This document shows positions 36,960 to 48,706 of a DNA stretch of 64,000 nt, in pieces (position 1 is the first letter of the stretch; each line of letters opens with the position of its first letter). The DNA comes from Antedon bifida (lineage: Eukaryota > Echinodermata > Crinoidea > Comatulida > Antedonidae): contig OY727095.1 of the NCBI GenBank assembly GCA_963402885.1, forward strand, positions 8,065,001-8,129,000. Reading direction: 5' to 3'. A program made the translations under genes and the position numbers. Under the pieces are notes generated by a model. It saw only the letters and a list, made by a program, of their open reading frames with translations, was not told the DNA's origin and made no database searches.

Positions 36960-38025
36960 GCTGCTCCAGTCCCACTATCTTACAACTACCCTCTAGTCCA
37001 ACTGCTATGCCCCTAGGACAACTACCCCTCTAGAACAACAACACTCTCTGAACAACCACACCTACATATAATTGTGATTTTGTAAAACTTACTGAACTTC
37101 GAAACACACGGAGAGATATATTGATCTTAAATGAAAGACTGTTTGATTGACTGGTGTAGCTAGGTAAACTGTATGTTCCTAGATTTATATACAGCATCTT
37201 CATGTCACACAAGAATAAAATAAGCCACCCCTTTATTTTTCAAGATTGGAATACGTTTTAAAGATGTATTGTCCCTTTGTCAAATTCCAAAAAAAAAAAA
37301 AAAAAGATTTCGAAAAAAAAGTTGGTCATTTTGAAGTATCATAATAGTTATTAACTTTCACCAAAAATTAGTGGGAAAAAAAATCATTTAACTGAAATAC
37401 AGACGTTTTTTGGTTCCAGTCAAAGTTTTCGATCAAAACATATCTCATAATGCAACGCCCTTATTTGGCTACTCTGTATGCATAATCATAAAACTTCCTC
37501 GCGATCTGTGTGAAAACACCTTCTCAACCGTGACGAGTTGTAAACAATCCTAATTACCATCATGCATAATGGTTTGAAATCTTTGTTTACTTTTTCAATT
37601 TCGATTTTCCAGTCGAAATGTTATCAAATTAATTTAGCTGTTAATTACGTAAAATTTTTGTTTTTGGCTCGAATTTTCGACTTAAAGTGAATAACTTTAA
37701 TATTACTTTGATATGGCCAATTTAAATTTAGAATATTTTGACCTTCATTTTGTTGTGTTTCAAGGGACAATACATCTTTAATAATTTGATCGATTCTCGT
37801 TTAATGTAAAATAACTGCCGACGATACGCATATTAAAAAATTCAAAAGCTTTCATTTAAGATCAATCTCTCCCTATGTTTTGAAGCTCAGTAAGTTTTAC
37901 AAGATCGTAATTATAACCTAAGGTGTAGGTGTCATGGTATAGGTGTGGTTGGTTCAGAGGGTGATGTTGTCCTAAGGGCATAGCAGTTGGACTAGAGGGT
38001 AGTTGTCCTAGCGGGTAGTTGTCCT
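36960..38025. repeat. imperfect inverted repeat with ~175-bp arms
   Basis: Left arm 36960-37134 and right arm 37846-38025 are reverse complements with mismatches (left GTAAAACTTACTGAACTTCG against right CGAAGC/TCAGTAAGTTTTAC-type text; both carry GACAACTACCC/GGGTAGTTGTC). The loop holds MITE copy 3. The right arm continues into a ~17-bp tandem repeat based on GGTAGTTGTCCTAG (37990-38070). Probably a larger DNA element with long TIRs. Confidence 0.65.
37261..37778. mobile_element. TA-flanked MITE, copy 3
   Basis: Inverted termini AAGATGTATTGTCCCTT and AAGGGACAATACATCTT with TA flanks, collinear with the copies at 16193 and 22143 except for small deletions. It is nested inside the inverted repeat at 36960-38025. 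Confidence 0.8.
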
Positions 38026-38624
38026 AGGGGGTAGTTGTCCGGGTGGGAGTTGTCCTAAGGGGGTAGTTGTCAGGATACGATCATTCACAAGGAATTATAC
38101 TATACATTGAGTATTTTTAAAGGAATGACCTAACATTTTTTCATCAGGCCCCATAATTGCATGCATAACCAGTATAGAGACAAGCACACACGCATTCTGA
38201 AGAAATTGAGAGAGAGGGGTGGCTAATTCCTGTCTCTCTTCTCGAAAGGCTAAGAATCAAACTTTCCTCTCTCCAGCCCACACCTATACTACTACCTCAA
38301 GATCAATTCACATGATCAAAATTGTTTTCAGGTTCCAGTTTACATATCATTTCTTCGTTTATTTCGTAATTGTACTGGTGTCCTTTAATTCTAGATGAAA
38401 CAATTGCCACTTTGTAGATAGGACTTGGTGTAGCCATTTTCGTTTACTGTATTATTTGTTTTTATATTAAAGCAAAGGTATAAGACCCCAGTAAAAAATG
38501 TCTGGGCCTAGACGATACGCAGTACGCACAGCGCATAGTGACGTGCCTGCACTGCGTATTTGTCAAACGTGGCAGTAAACAACACGTTGTGTGTGTATTT
38601 GCTATTTTTCTTTGCTTTTGCGAA

Positions 38625-40673
38625 ATGGTAAAGACGAGGAAAGTGTATACTCGAGACTATAAGCTTAATGTTTTGCAGTGGCATAGCACTAATGGCAATT
38701 GTGTCGCAAAGACTGCAAAAGAATTTAGTATTGATCGTAAGCTGGTGCGAGAGTGGAAAAAGAAAAAGGACGCAATTGCTGCAATACATTCAAAGAAACT
38801 GTTGGTTCGTTGGCGTGCGAGGAAGACAGACACCATATGAGACACTTGAGCAAAAGCTTCTTCAAGAGTTCAAAGAAAAGCGGAATAATGGTATTGAAGC
38901 GAAACGGTGGTGGATAGAGTCTAGAGCTAAGCAAATTGCAGTAGAAGATGGAGCAGTTGGCTTTAAAACCTCAAATGGATGGTTTATGAATTTCAAGAAG
39001 AGGAATAAACTAAGCCATCGAAGGAAAACGCACCAAGCACAAAAGCCACTGACAGCTTTGGGTCCAGCCATTACTTTCTTCCACCAAGCAAGCAAGACAA
39101 CGTTAACATGGATCAAACACCACTGGCCTTTATTATGTCTGATGGAATGACGTATGACGTAGAAGGAAAGAAAGAGATATGGGTGGCGAGTGACTCATCT
39201 GGTCTCGAGAAACGACAGTGTACGGTTCAGTTGACTATACTTGCAAATGGAATCCCTAGGGTACGGCCGATGGTCATATCATAGAGATATTACTATGGTC
39301 ATATTTAGAGGAATGGGATTAAGAATTTCACAAAAAGAAAAGGTCAGTTAAAATACCGATATTATAGTGAAAACGGATTTTTAATAATAATTATAACTGT
39401 CACTAGCAATCCAATATAATTTAGACTATAATAAATGCTTAAAAACGTACTTCCGTTTTCAGAGTCAATGGGACAAGAGAGTCAGGGTGGAATTTCAACC
39501 TAAAGCATGGTGTGACGAAGACATTATGAAGATTTGGATAGATGAAGAAACCGAAACCGATTTACCAATCCTGTGGCCCCAAATCGTAAGCACATGTTGA
39601 TCACAGATGTACATAAAGCACAGCAAACAGACACAGTTAAGGAGCTTTTGGCCGCCAAACACACTGTGTTTGTGTTGGTCAACGTACCCTCTGGTTGTAC
39701 CAGCAGAGCACAGCCCCTCGATGTTGTATTCAACAAGCTATTTAAAAATGCGATAAAAGAGGAGTTTGAAAAACATATCAATGACTAGAGGGTACTCCGA
39801 GAGTACAAACCTCCGCCTACTGTAAAATTCCCCCTGAATATTTTTTTTACATTGTTTTTATTAGTTCTAAGTGAAAATATGCTAACTGCACACTACAAAG
39901 TTGTGGATGACAGTGTGGTGTAATGGTTATGTATCCAGCCTCTCACAGTTGAGATCGCTGGTTCAAGTCCCACTGAGGTTTTTTTTTTTTATTATTTTTT
40001 TATTTCTTTTTTTTTTGTTTTTTGTGGACCTTGATCTTTGACCCTGACCCTTCAAAATTTAACCACAATTATATGATGTGTCATTGATCATTGTGGCTAA
40101 GTTTGGTGAGAATCGGATAAAAACTGTGGTCTCTAGGCAGTAAAATAGTTTTTTGTTAGTTGTGACCTTGACCTATGACCTTTTCCCCTCAAATTCGAAC
40201 TCGTCCGAGCTTTTTGGTCGTAGATCATTGTGTCCAAATTTGGTGAGAATCGGATAAAAACTGTGGCCTCCAGGCTGTTCACAGACACACACACAAACGC
40301 ACACACACAAACGCACACACACACACACGCACACACAAACATACAGGGGTGAAAACATAACCTCCTTGGCGGAGGTAATAACCTCGATGATTATGTGATG
40401 GGTAAGATATGCGCAAGCGATAGGCGAATTCTTATATCAAAGTGGGTTGGCAATGCCTGGTCCATGATGAACACAAATCTATCGCTGCAAATTCGGTCGT
40501 TCAGAAAGTGTGGGATAAATGTAGCCCTTGATGGTTCTGAAAACAAAAAAGTAAACGTCGAAGGGTTGGTTGGATATGAGATGCCATCATCGACAGACGA
40601 CACTCTTGAATATTCCATTGTGGATGATGACGACTATGATAACGAAATGATTGTATTTGACGGTGAATCATAG
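38625..40673 (+). pseudogene. pogo/Tigger-type transposase, frameshifted and interrupted
   Basis: Pieces in order: N-terminal helix-turn-helix from ATG 38625 (YTRDYKLNVLQWHS, SIDRKLVREWKKKK); after a frameshift near 38800, a CENP-B-type second HTH (GFKTSNGWFMNFKKRNKLSH, to ~39030); DDE segments in shifting frames (NMDQTPLAF near 39105, KELLAAKH and SGCTSRAQPLDV near 39640-39720); after a 602-bp insertion, the acidic C-terminus (40395-40673; WVGNAWSMM, RSFRKCGINVALDGSE). Family role: cut-and-paste transposition at TA. Stops, frameshifts and the insertion make it inactive. It lies in the presumed first intron of gene C, opposite strand. Confidence 0.8.
39785..40386 (+). mobile_element. 602-bp tRNA-SINE-like insertion in the transposase gene
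   Basis: Flanked by a 4-bp direct repeat ATGA (39781-39784, 40387-40390); removing it restores transposase continuity. It carries an A-box-like TGGTGTAATGGTTA and B-box-like GGTTCAAGTCCC near 39910-39975, a duplicated AAGTTTGGTGAGAATCGGAT module, and an (AC)n stretch (40285-40335). The ends show ACCTCCGCC near the start and GGCGGAGGT near the end. Mixed SINE and TIR traits; class not settled. Confidence 0.7.
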
Positions 40674-40924
40674 GACTGTTTTTTTGCTTTTTATATTGTT
40701 TTTTAATTGGTATATTAAACATAATTTCATGGTTGAAAAAATGTCTCAAAAGCCATATTATTGTAGTAGAAATTCACAAAATTTACAGCATTCATTTCGA
40801 AAAGAAGCCCCCCTCTACAGTTTGCAAAAGTACTCTCGAAAGAAGCCCATCTCGAAAAGAAGCCCACCCAAGAGCACTAAAAAAAAAGAAGAAGCCCATG
40901 GGCTTCTTTTCGAGGTTTTACGGT

Positions 40925-42779
40925 ATTTCTTAACGAAGCTGAGCTGAGTTCTTTTTCTTGAAAAATATGTATTTGTGTGTACTATGTGTAATATTAATGC
41001 TACCAAATACAATATATTTACAAATTGTAAATTAGAGATACATTTTTTTTTTTCATTGTGGGATTGAGTCAACCATGTTACCTTTATCATTGTATTATGT
41101 ATTACTGTATGCTGGATGCTATTAGTATTTTTGATTTAAAGCTATTAAATAATAATAATAGATAAATAAACAAACGTTGACCATTATTTTTCCAATCAAA
41201 TAAATGTACTACATTAATAATACATGTAATTGTAACTTTGAAGTTGAATTATACAATAAAACAATCAATGATATAAAAAGTTATTGTTGGTATTGGTATA
41301 ATGATGAAATAACTAATTTCCATTTAAAGTTTTATTAGTTAGAGCTTTATAGAATGTAAAACAGCTCTCTGTGTCTCTTATACGTATTACCTACTGTCAG
41401 CATACCATATTTATAACATTTATTATATTTTCAAACGTGTAATGTATGCATATCTACATTTCAATAGAAATATGTTACTAATAAATACATAATGAAATTT
41501 TGTACTGGAAATAAAACATTAATTATTTATCAGCCTAAACACCGACTTCCTTCTATTCCCACAGCTAAAGCAAACATTCATTTAATATGGTTGAAATAGA
41601 CTTTACAACTTACCTTATTTTTGTATTGTTTGACACTGAAGTTCTGAAAATAAAAAGATGGAATTCATATATGCATGAAGTGTTTGATAAATTAAAATAT
41701 CAATCAACAAGGCACTCTTTCAGAATCATGCTTATAGAAAAAAACAATTAATAATAACATCTTGGACACCAATATTATCATTATACTGTGGTAGGTTGGA
41801 ATGTTGAAAAGTGATGGGTTGGTGTCCTTACACAAAACGGCAGAAACTAATATTATATATGACTTTAAGCTATTATGCTATATGCCATTTAATTTAAATT
41901 GTTATACAATATTTTTCAAAGTTGAATTTGTTGCTATACTCGATTGATTGGGAACTTCTAACAAAACTATGTCCTTAGATCACAATGGTTAGGAAATCAA
42001 TTTTGTCCAATCTTCTCTGCCTCATTTGAGAGAGATATATCTTTCTAAAACAACTTAATGCTTAAACCAGCTTATAAATGATTATGAAAATAACAAAATT
42101 GATATCAATTACTTACATCCTGAAATGAAATCTACAGTATATATCAAATATTTCCTGAGGGAGTATTATGGAATACCTCATACAGTAGGTTTTCCTAAAA
42201 AGTAAGTTTTAGTCTAAAGCCACCTTGTTTTTGTACCTGGAACCTTTCTACCTGGCCTAGCACATAACACTACTGTATATCAACAGATGTTGTGTATAAT
42301 ATGTTTATTGTTATGCAAAGTGCCAACACCCTATTTATTGCGGTCTGTGAGACGGTAAGTTAGAAAATCAGTCTTGCATGCCATGCTATGCTATGCTATT
42401 TAATAGAAAATTTAACTCTGTGTTTGAACTCTTTATTTATATAAAGAAAATGAAACCAGGTTATGCTAATAGACACAATACAGTAAATTGAACATTGTTA
42501 TTAGGCCTATTATAATAATAGACAGTGCACTCTACAGGCTAGGTAGTTTTTCAATCACGCATTATTCACTATCCTAGGGTCTCCACACAATTTCAAAGCA
42601 TCTAGTTTGAATGAAACCAAATAATAAGCTAAAACTTATTGTTGTATTCAGTACTTAGTTACACAGCATCTAGTTTGAATATGAAACCAAATAATAAGCT
42701 AAAACGTATTGTTGTGTTCTGTACTTTTGAGTTACACAGCATCTCCAATAAGTAAACATATTTTAGACTCAGACTCTGT
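40925..42779. other. AT-rich spacer/intron with a small duplication
   Basis: Mostly featureless. A ~78-bp tandem pair at 42595-42745 repeats GCATCTAGTTTGAAT and ACCAAATAATAAGCTAAAAC. It probably belongs to the first intron of gene C. Confidence 0.4.
41614..41643 (-). other. candidate small non-coding exon of gene C
   Basis: 30 bp between a strong acceptor (TTTTTATTTTCAG) and donor (GTAAGTTG) on the minus strand, between the 47.1 kb promoter and the 36.5 kb coding start. It could be an optional 5' UTR exon. No coding support. Confidence 0.25.
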
Positions 42780-43135
42780 TTACAACAGCGTAACCCTGGA
42801 AAACTCAACTGCAGGCGATATTGATAAAATTCACTGCAAAAATAAAAATTTTCTAGCAGGAAACCGCACCTTGATGATCTAGAACATTATAGTCGACACC
42901 AACTGCCTACTTTTGCATGGTATGCCTGAATCATCTAGAGAAGATACTGATTTAATTGCCTCTAAAATTACAAACAGTATTGAACTAAGCAATCTTGATC
43001 GAACCCATCGCCTAGGTAAAAGGAAATTAGACGTAACAAAATCAAAACCACGGCCGATTATCATCAAATTCACGTCGTACCGCTCCTGCTCTTTAAAAAC
43101 AAAAAAATGCTTAAATAAATGTTTTTTTAATTGAA
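42780..43135 (+). pseudogene. L1-type LINE ORF1 fragment
   Basis: From about 42890 the plus strand reads LLLHGMPESSREDTDLIA, then LSNLDRTHRLGK and PRPIIIKFTSYRSC, the RRM-like core of L1 ORF1 nucleic-acid chaperones. The frame is shifted or stopped upstream near 42890 and ends at 43132. Isolated fragment with no RT ORF attached. Confidence 0.65.
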
Positions 43136-44410
43136 TCCAACTAAAATATTAACCTATTGGAAACAAATCTGTTGCACAATTAAATCTATTATCTAAAGTA
43201 AAAATACATTTATAATTAATGCTCTATGGTAATATTGTCTATTGAAAAAAAAACTAAGCCATGAAATACACTATTTCTAGCCAAAAATAACCAAAACAGC
43301 ACATACAAGAGTACATAGTTACCAACCTGGAAGATCTAAACTGCATGATAGACTCCTCCACTTGGCATATGGGCACCTAGAGCCCTGTCATGGCCCAGGG
43401 ACAAACTCCTGGCACCTGGGGCTCGTCAGACGAATCTGGTACGTTTAGGCGGTTTTAGAATGTTTACTTATGAAATGTTATCAGATTAAAAATATATTGT
43501 ATTTTTAGAATATTTTTGTTGAGTATGTCACATACAGTGCACTTTGACCAAAAATTGGATCGAAAACAAATTATTGGATGGAAGTAAATGGGTTTTTGGT
43601 TAAATCTAACAGTTTTTTTTATGGAAGAGATTGGCCTATTCAGTGTCTGTCTTTACTAATCTTCATTTTTCATTTGTATTTTTGGAGGACAATACATATT
43701 TAATAGTTGAAAATATATAAATAGATTTTATCAAGGCTATATTTAGTTGGCATTAGTAACATAATGTTTAAACTATTATTGCCTACTGCCATATCATAAG
43801 TTGATATTAATTTAAGCTGATATTTTTGTAATTGAAATACATAGTATAAAAACAATATTTACTTACAGTGAAATTAATCTACAGAATATTAGAAACTTCC
43901 AGCAAAAAGAATAATATCATTCTTGCAATACTTTGTAGGTTTTCCTTTAAAACAGATCTATTAAACTCTATAGTATAAGCCACTTTCCCCCAGCTCACTA
44001 GCCAGGCAATCTACAGTATAAACGCTACTCTAAACAGTGGTACTGTACATTTCTATTGATGTGTATTGTTATGCAAAGTGACAACAGAATTTCCGATATC
44101 ATACGACTTCAACAACCATTCTTGCATGGCTGCCTTTTGTATATATAGAAATTTAAGCTGTGTTTATTCATTTTCCAATGAACAAAGAGAAAGTAGAGCA
44201 GACAGAATGTATTGTTGTGTAACTAACAGCTCCGTTACGGGTTTCATCTCCGTCACATGGATATTTTATCCTTTTAAATCCTAAAATATTTCAGTAATGA
44301 ACACAATTATGTGGTATAATTGAAATATAAACAATATTCTTCTACTATGTCAATGGTTAGTAATATTAGTTAGGATTTTGTAAAACATCAATGATGTTAT
44401 AATGGAAATT

Positions 44411-46060
44411 GGAAAAAAGCCACCCCTGTAAAAAGCCACCATTGTAAAAAGCCACCCAACAATGGACTTTACCATTGTAAAGTGGGAGTGCTGGACAATC
44501 AATTTTTATTCAATTGTGTTATTGTGAATAGCAATTTGGGTGTGGGTGTTATTTAGAAACAATATCAAAGCTAATCAAAGGGATGCCTACACTTTTCATG
44601 TTACCTCTTCCAAATGCCACTGCCAAAACATCAAACACTTCCTACTTAGTTAAGATTCATAATACATTTTATGCCATTGTAATGTTATGTTTAAATAAGG
44701 CACGTTATCAAAATACAAATCATTTCAAAATGGAGTTCATTTCAAATAACAAGGGAGCTCGCAAATTATGCTATGATGGTTATCTTTATACTAAACGTAA
44801 GTCTAACAGAAGTTCGATAATTTGGGAGTGTTCTTCACGTAGAAAGTTTGCTTGCAAAGGTGTACTACGGACAGACATCAATATGGCCGAAGTGCAGTAT
44901 GTATTGGAACACAATCATGCAGTTAACATCATGAAGGCTCATGCAGAGAAAGCAAGACATAATATTATGGATAAAGCCACAACTTGTAGAGCAACTCCAG
45001 CTCAGATAGTCATTGATGAGATGAACATGATTTCAAATTAAGAATTATCTGGAACATTGATCATTCTACTTTACTCATAAATAATCTTTGTTTTATCTAG
45101 GTCAAAGAAGGTATGCAGCACCTACGGGAAAATTCACCTGAAGTATTAGAGGACTTTCTTGACTACTTTGATACAACTTATGTCAACGGAACATATTCGC
45201 ATCACATGGCACAACCAGGCGAACAACACATATTCAGAAGGATCCCACCAATGTTTGACATAGACCTATGGAACGTTTATCACCTGACATTAAACTGTGA
45301 ACCGAAGACAAACAACATTTGTGAATCCTGGAATAGAAAGCATCTTAACAACACTGGTCATACAAACCCATCTATCTGGTCATCAATCAATGCAGTCAAA
45401 AGAGATGAAGCATCTTCAGCGACTTTAATTGAACTTGTAAGGCGAGGACAACCAGTGCCATCTAAACGCATTACCAAATCAACAGTTAAACACCAGGAGC
45501 AACTCTATAACATAATTTCTAAGTACAACCGACAGGCCAAAACATTATATCAAACTATGACTGCACTAGGTTATGCCATACGATTAAAGTAACTTGCGGC
45601 CAATGCCACGTCTTGTATTTAATGTACAGTGTTTGCAAATATAAAACAATTATTATCTCTCAAAACTGTTAAACTGATATAATAAAATATAATTTTGTGT
45701 ACTTTATTTATTTATTCATTCAATTTAATGTAATGTTTTCAATTAGACAGAATGTTTATAATATCAATACTTATTCATTGTATAAGGACTATGTGATATT
45801 TTTTATTTGGAGATTTCAAATTAAATTGAATAAATGTTTATTAAAAATTGATTCTTATTTTTGTGTCGTTTGTTTACATTTGTCAGTCCTAAGTATTCCA
45901 AATTTATATTTAATAAAATGTTGTAATTCATGCTACATTCCTATTCATAACACACAATTAAATACAAGTTGATTACATGGCACTCCCATTTTGAAATGGT
46001 ATAGTCCATTGTTGGGTGGCTTTTAACAGTGGTGGCTTTTTACAGGGGTGACTTTTTTCC
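44411..46060 (+). mobile_element. internally deleted Mutator-like element (MULE) with FLYWCH transposase
   Basis: Ends are ~82-bp inverted copies: the left reads GGAAAAAAGCCACCCCTGTA..., the right is its reverse complement with a few changes (45979-46060). Inside are remnants of a FLYWCH zinc-finger transposase. The 1.65-kb length is too short for an intact MULE. No convincing 8-10 bp target duplication is seen at either edge, so flanks may have drifted. It lies between the gene C promoter and its coding exons. Confidence 0.8.
44583..45592 (+). pseudogene. FLYWCH-MULE transposase remnant
   Basis: First part (44583-45041) contains a FLYWCH zinc finger: F-x-S-N-N-K-G, L-x-x-D-G-Y-L-Y, then W-E-C, C-K-G and H-N-H spaced as in the family (about residues 50-107). 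A stop and a ~70-bp gap follow. The second part (45113-45592) has EHIFRRIPPMFDIDLWNVY-like and TNNICESWNRK text, the C-terminal end of MULE transposases. The central DDE catalytic segment is missing, so the protein could not catalyse transposition. Confidence 0.75.
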
Positions 46061-47090
46061 TACCCGTTATTTTTTCTACCTTTGTATATTCCATAAATGT
46101 GACGGATATGACAGAAACATGGAACCATGTATTTATAAATACGAATAAAATACGAAATATATAATAAAGATTGCGCCAAACATACGCTTGCCATGTAATA
46201 CATGTTCATTTATCTGAATAAACTTTTAAAATTTAAAAAATGCAAGTTTTAAAATCAATTTTTTATAAACCTGAAATTAGACACTTACTGAAGAATGACT
46301 CATATGGCAAATTTATGCTAGTAAACAATACAGTAACTTGTTAGGCCTACAAGTGTCTTATTAATACCTGTATGTTTTTTGCATTATTTGTATTGGACAT
46401 AAACTACAGTAGGCATATTATTTGATCTTCAAATTATAAAGAATAACTAGGCCTACAGTACAGTTGGATGCTTAGACTGTATAAATGCTTTGTTGGGCAT
46501 CACTAGCCTTTGTTGGGCATCACCACCTTACTTAATTAATTTATACAAATTAAAACTTTGCTGTAATAGAAATGATTTTCATGTGATGAAAATATAGTCT
46601 AGTTCACAATAACGAGATGGATTTCACCTTAACTAACTTAACGAATAGGCTTATTTAGAATAAAATAATTTAGTTAATAGAAATATATAGAAATTGATGT
46701 ATAGGATAAAGATTATGAAGGATACACTCTTGTAAGAATTTGCTTGACATATATAGGCCTAAGAAAAACTGTCAGGAATTTAGGCTTACTATAATTTTCA
46801 AAACTGCATTAGTGCCCGATTGGTCTCCAGGTTAAGTAGTTAGTTTGTTCAGGTGGTAGGCTGGAATTTAGTCTTCTTTTAGTACACTGTAGTTACCATA
46901 ATGGGCCACACCATGGAAGAAAACAAAATGATTTCAATACCAGGTTGTGTTTGAGAAAACTGAAACACAACCACTCCCAGCCTACTAAAACAATAAGTCT
47001 AACTACTAGGCCCAACTAACTAGTCATGGAGGAAAGAAACTTTTAGAGACGGTAACTTTGTGTCGTGATAAAAGTATACATATACTGTAC
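46061..47090. other. spacer/intron, no feature seen
   Basis: AT-rich DNA between the MULE and the 47.1 kb promoter-like block. A short direct repeat (TTTGTTGGGCATCAC, twice near 46490-46525) is the only structure noted. Confidence 0.35.
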
Positions 47091-47240
47091 CTGAACTTGA
47101 TGAATTGCAGCCAATTAAAAATGGCGACACTCTAGTACGTTTCATTTCATACCCCAACAAGTGAACACACAATGCAACTATTCAGGCGTTAAGTGAAGGT
47201 GGTGAGTATGGGAATTCCCCTTTCTGCAGTGACATCATTT
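47091..47240 (-). promoter_or_regulatory. promoter-like block, probably of gene C (copy 3)
   Basis: Minus-strand order: CRE-like TGACATCA (47230-47237, one change from the palindrome), kappaB palindrome GGGAATTCCCC (47210-47220), ATGGCGAC (47121-47128) and a donor AAGTTCAG/GTACAG at 47091. The kappaB-to-ATGGCG distance is 89 bp, as in copy 1. The next downstream minus-strand start exon is gene C's, with an acceptor at 36550, implying a ~10.5-kb first intron. Confidence 0.5.
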
Positions 47241-47395
47241 GTCGTATTCGATTGGGAACTTTCGTTGTCAACGTAAAGATTCGTTGAGTACTTTTTGTAT
47301 TCGAATAGTAAATTTGTGCTCAACAGAAAGTCATTCGAATAGAAAACGTTGACAACGAAAGCTTTTTCGTTAAGAACAATCTCAACGCTCAAAAT

Positions 47396-48698
47396 CAGTG
47401 GCGTATCCAGTGGGGGGGCCGGGGGGGCCCGGGCCCCCCCTGATTTGGCGTCCGTCGGCACATCTACGCGTCCGTCGGCAAACAAAGGTGCCGGGAAAAA
47501 AAAAATAAAGTTAAGCAAATGAGAATAAACTATTATTCTGACAATAATTGTACTGTAAACATAATTCTTTTGAGTGTTTGTTTATTTACATATCATATTA
47601 TTCCCTTCAGATCAACTATTTTTTATTTTCATTACATCTAACCAAACACGTAAAAAATTAGGTTAAAATATCTTCTCATCTTACACGTACGGCCGTACGC
47701 GCTAGATTGTTTACTCTCAAATAGTCTTTGAACGGTCCGGTGACCTTATCCTATTCAACCTTGTTTTTGCAGTTGACCTGGGATTTGTATGTCTTCCTAC
47801 GCTAAGATTATATAGTTCCACATGCCATGTGCTTTTTTCTCTAAGATATATAAGTGCCAAAAACCTGGTTTTTTCTCGATATGAGGCCTTTATTATTCAA
47901 ATTTTTTAAAGAAAAAGCACACATACCATAAAAAATATCCATGTATTTAATTTTTGGAACATATTCCGTGAGGCTCAACTACAAAACCACCATTGTGTGA
48001 TATGATGTCATCGTTAGCCAATCAAAGCTGAGCTTTCCCGCGATTATCGGCATTGGTCACGGTTGAATGATTTTGGATTCTGGCTGATTTGATTTGATTG
48101 GTGGATGCGAATCACCCGCAGCGGAATGTTTTCTCTCGCGCGAGTACAGTACCATGAACTCACATGGTATCTCGTTATACACAAAGTTAGAGCAATAAAT
48201 TTGTCCGAATTCCGTTAAGTAAACAACTTTTTATATTTTATAAGCATTTAATAACATGTTTTATTGATATTTCCAATGGGTGATATATAAAATAAATTAC
48301 TAAAAAACGTAATCATATGTAATTATATAAACCAAAAATGGCGTAGTTAATAGAATTGTCGACTGAGGCCGGCCGCAAATGGTTTTACTTCTTTCGTGGC
48401 TAAAAACGATCTTTTTCGGCGATGTTTTAGACCCTATATTTCGAAAACTACAAGTCAGATTTTCGTAATTCTTTTTTTATTGTAATATTAATACAACATA
48501 CTAACAGATAATGTTTAATTTGGTTTTAATTTTGCATCGTTATCCCTATAAGACAACATATGACTATGCAATCCTAGAACATATATTGATCAGGTGTATA
48601 TCGAGGTGTAGGCCCTATGTACAGGTAATGACACTAATTTTGTCGGCAAATTGGCAATTCCGGGCCCCCCCGACTTCAAAATCCTGGATACGCCACTG
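47396..48698. mobile_element. hAT-type non-autonomous DNA transposon
   Basis: Termini CAGTGGCGTATCCAG and CTGGATACGCCACTG form a perfect 15-bp inverted repeat. The 8-bp sequence CTCAAAAT lies directly on both sides (47388-47395, 48699-48706), the hAT signature. Subterminal G/C runs follow. No transposase ORF. It inserted within an older palindromic repeat (TTCGTTGTCAACG / CGTTGACAACGAA, 47264-47360). Confidence 0.9.
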
Positions 48699-48706
48699 CT
48701 CAAAAT

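Noticed and set aside
39905..39980. Possible tRNA gene
   Set aside because: A- and B-box-like motifs are present, but no clean acceptor stem or anticodon arm could be drawn, and the stretch is inside a 602-bp mobile insertion.
40133..40358. Cys/Val-rich frames
   Set aside because: Translation of an (AC)n microsatellite within the inserted element.
43490..43705. Possible fourth TA-flanked MITE copy
   Set aside because: Ends in GAGGACAATACATATTTAA, like the right terminus, but no left terminus or internal collinearity could be followed.
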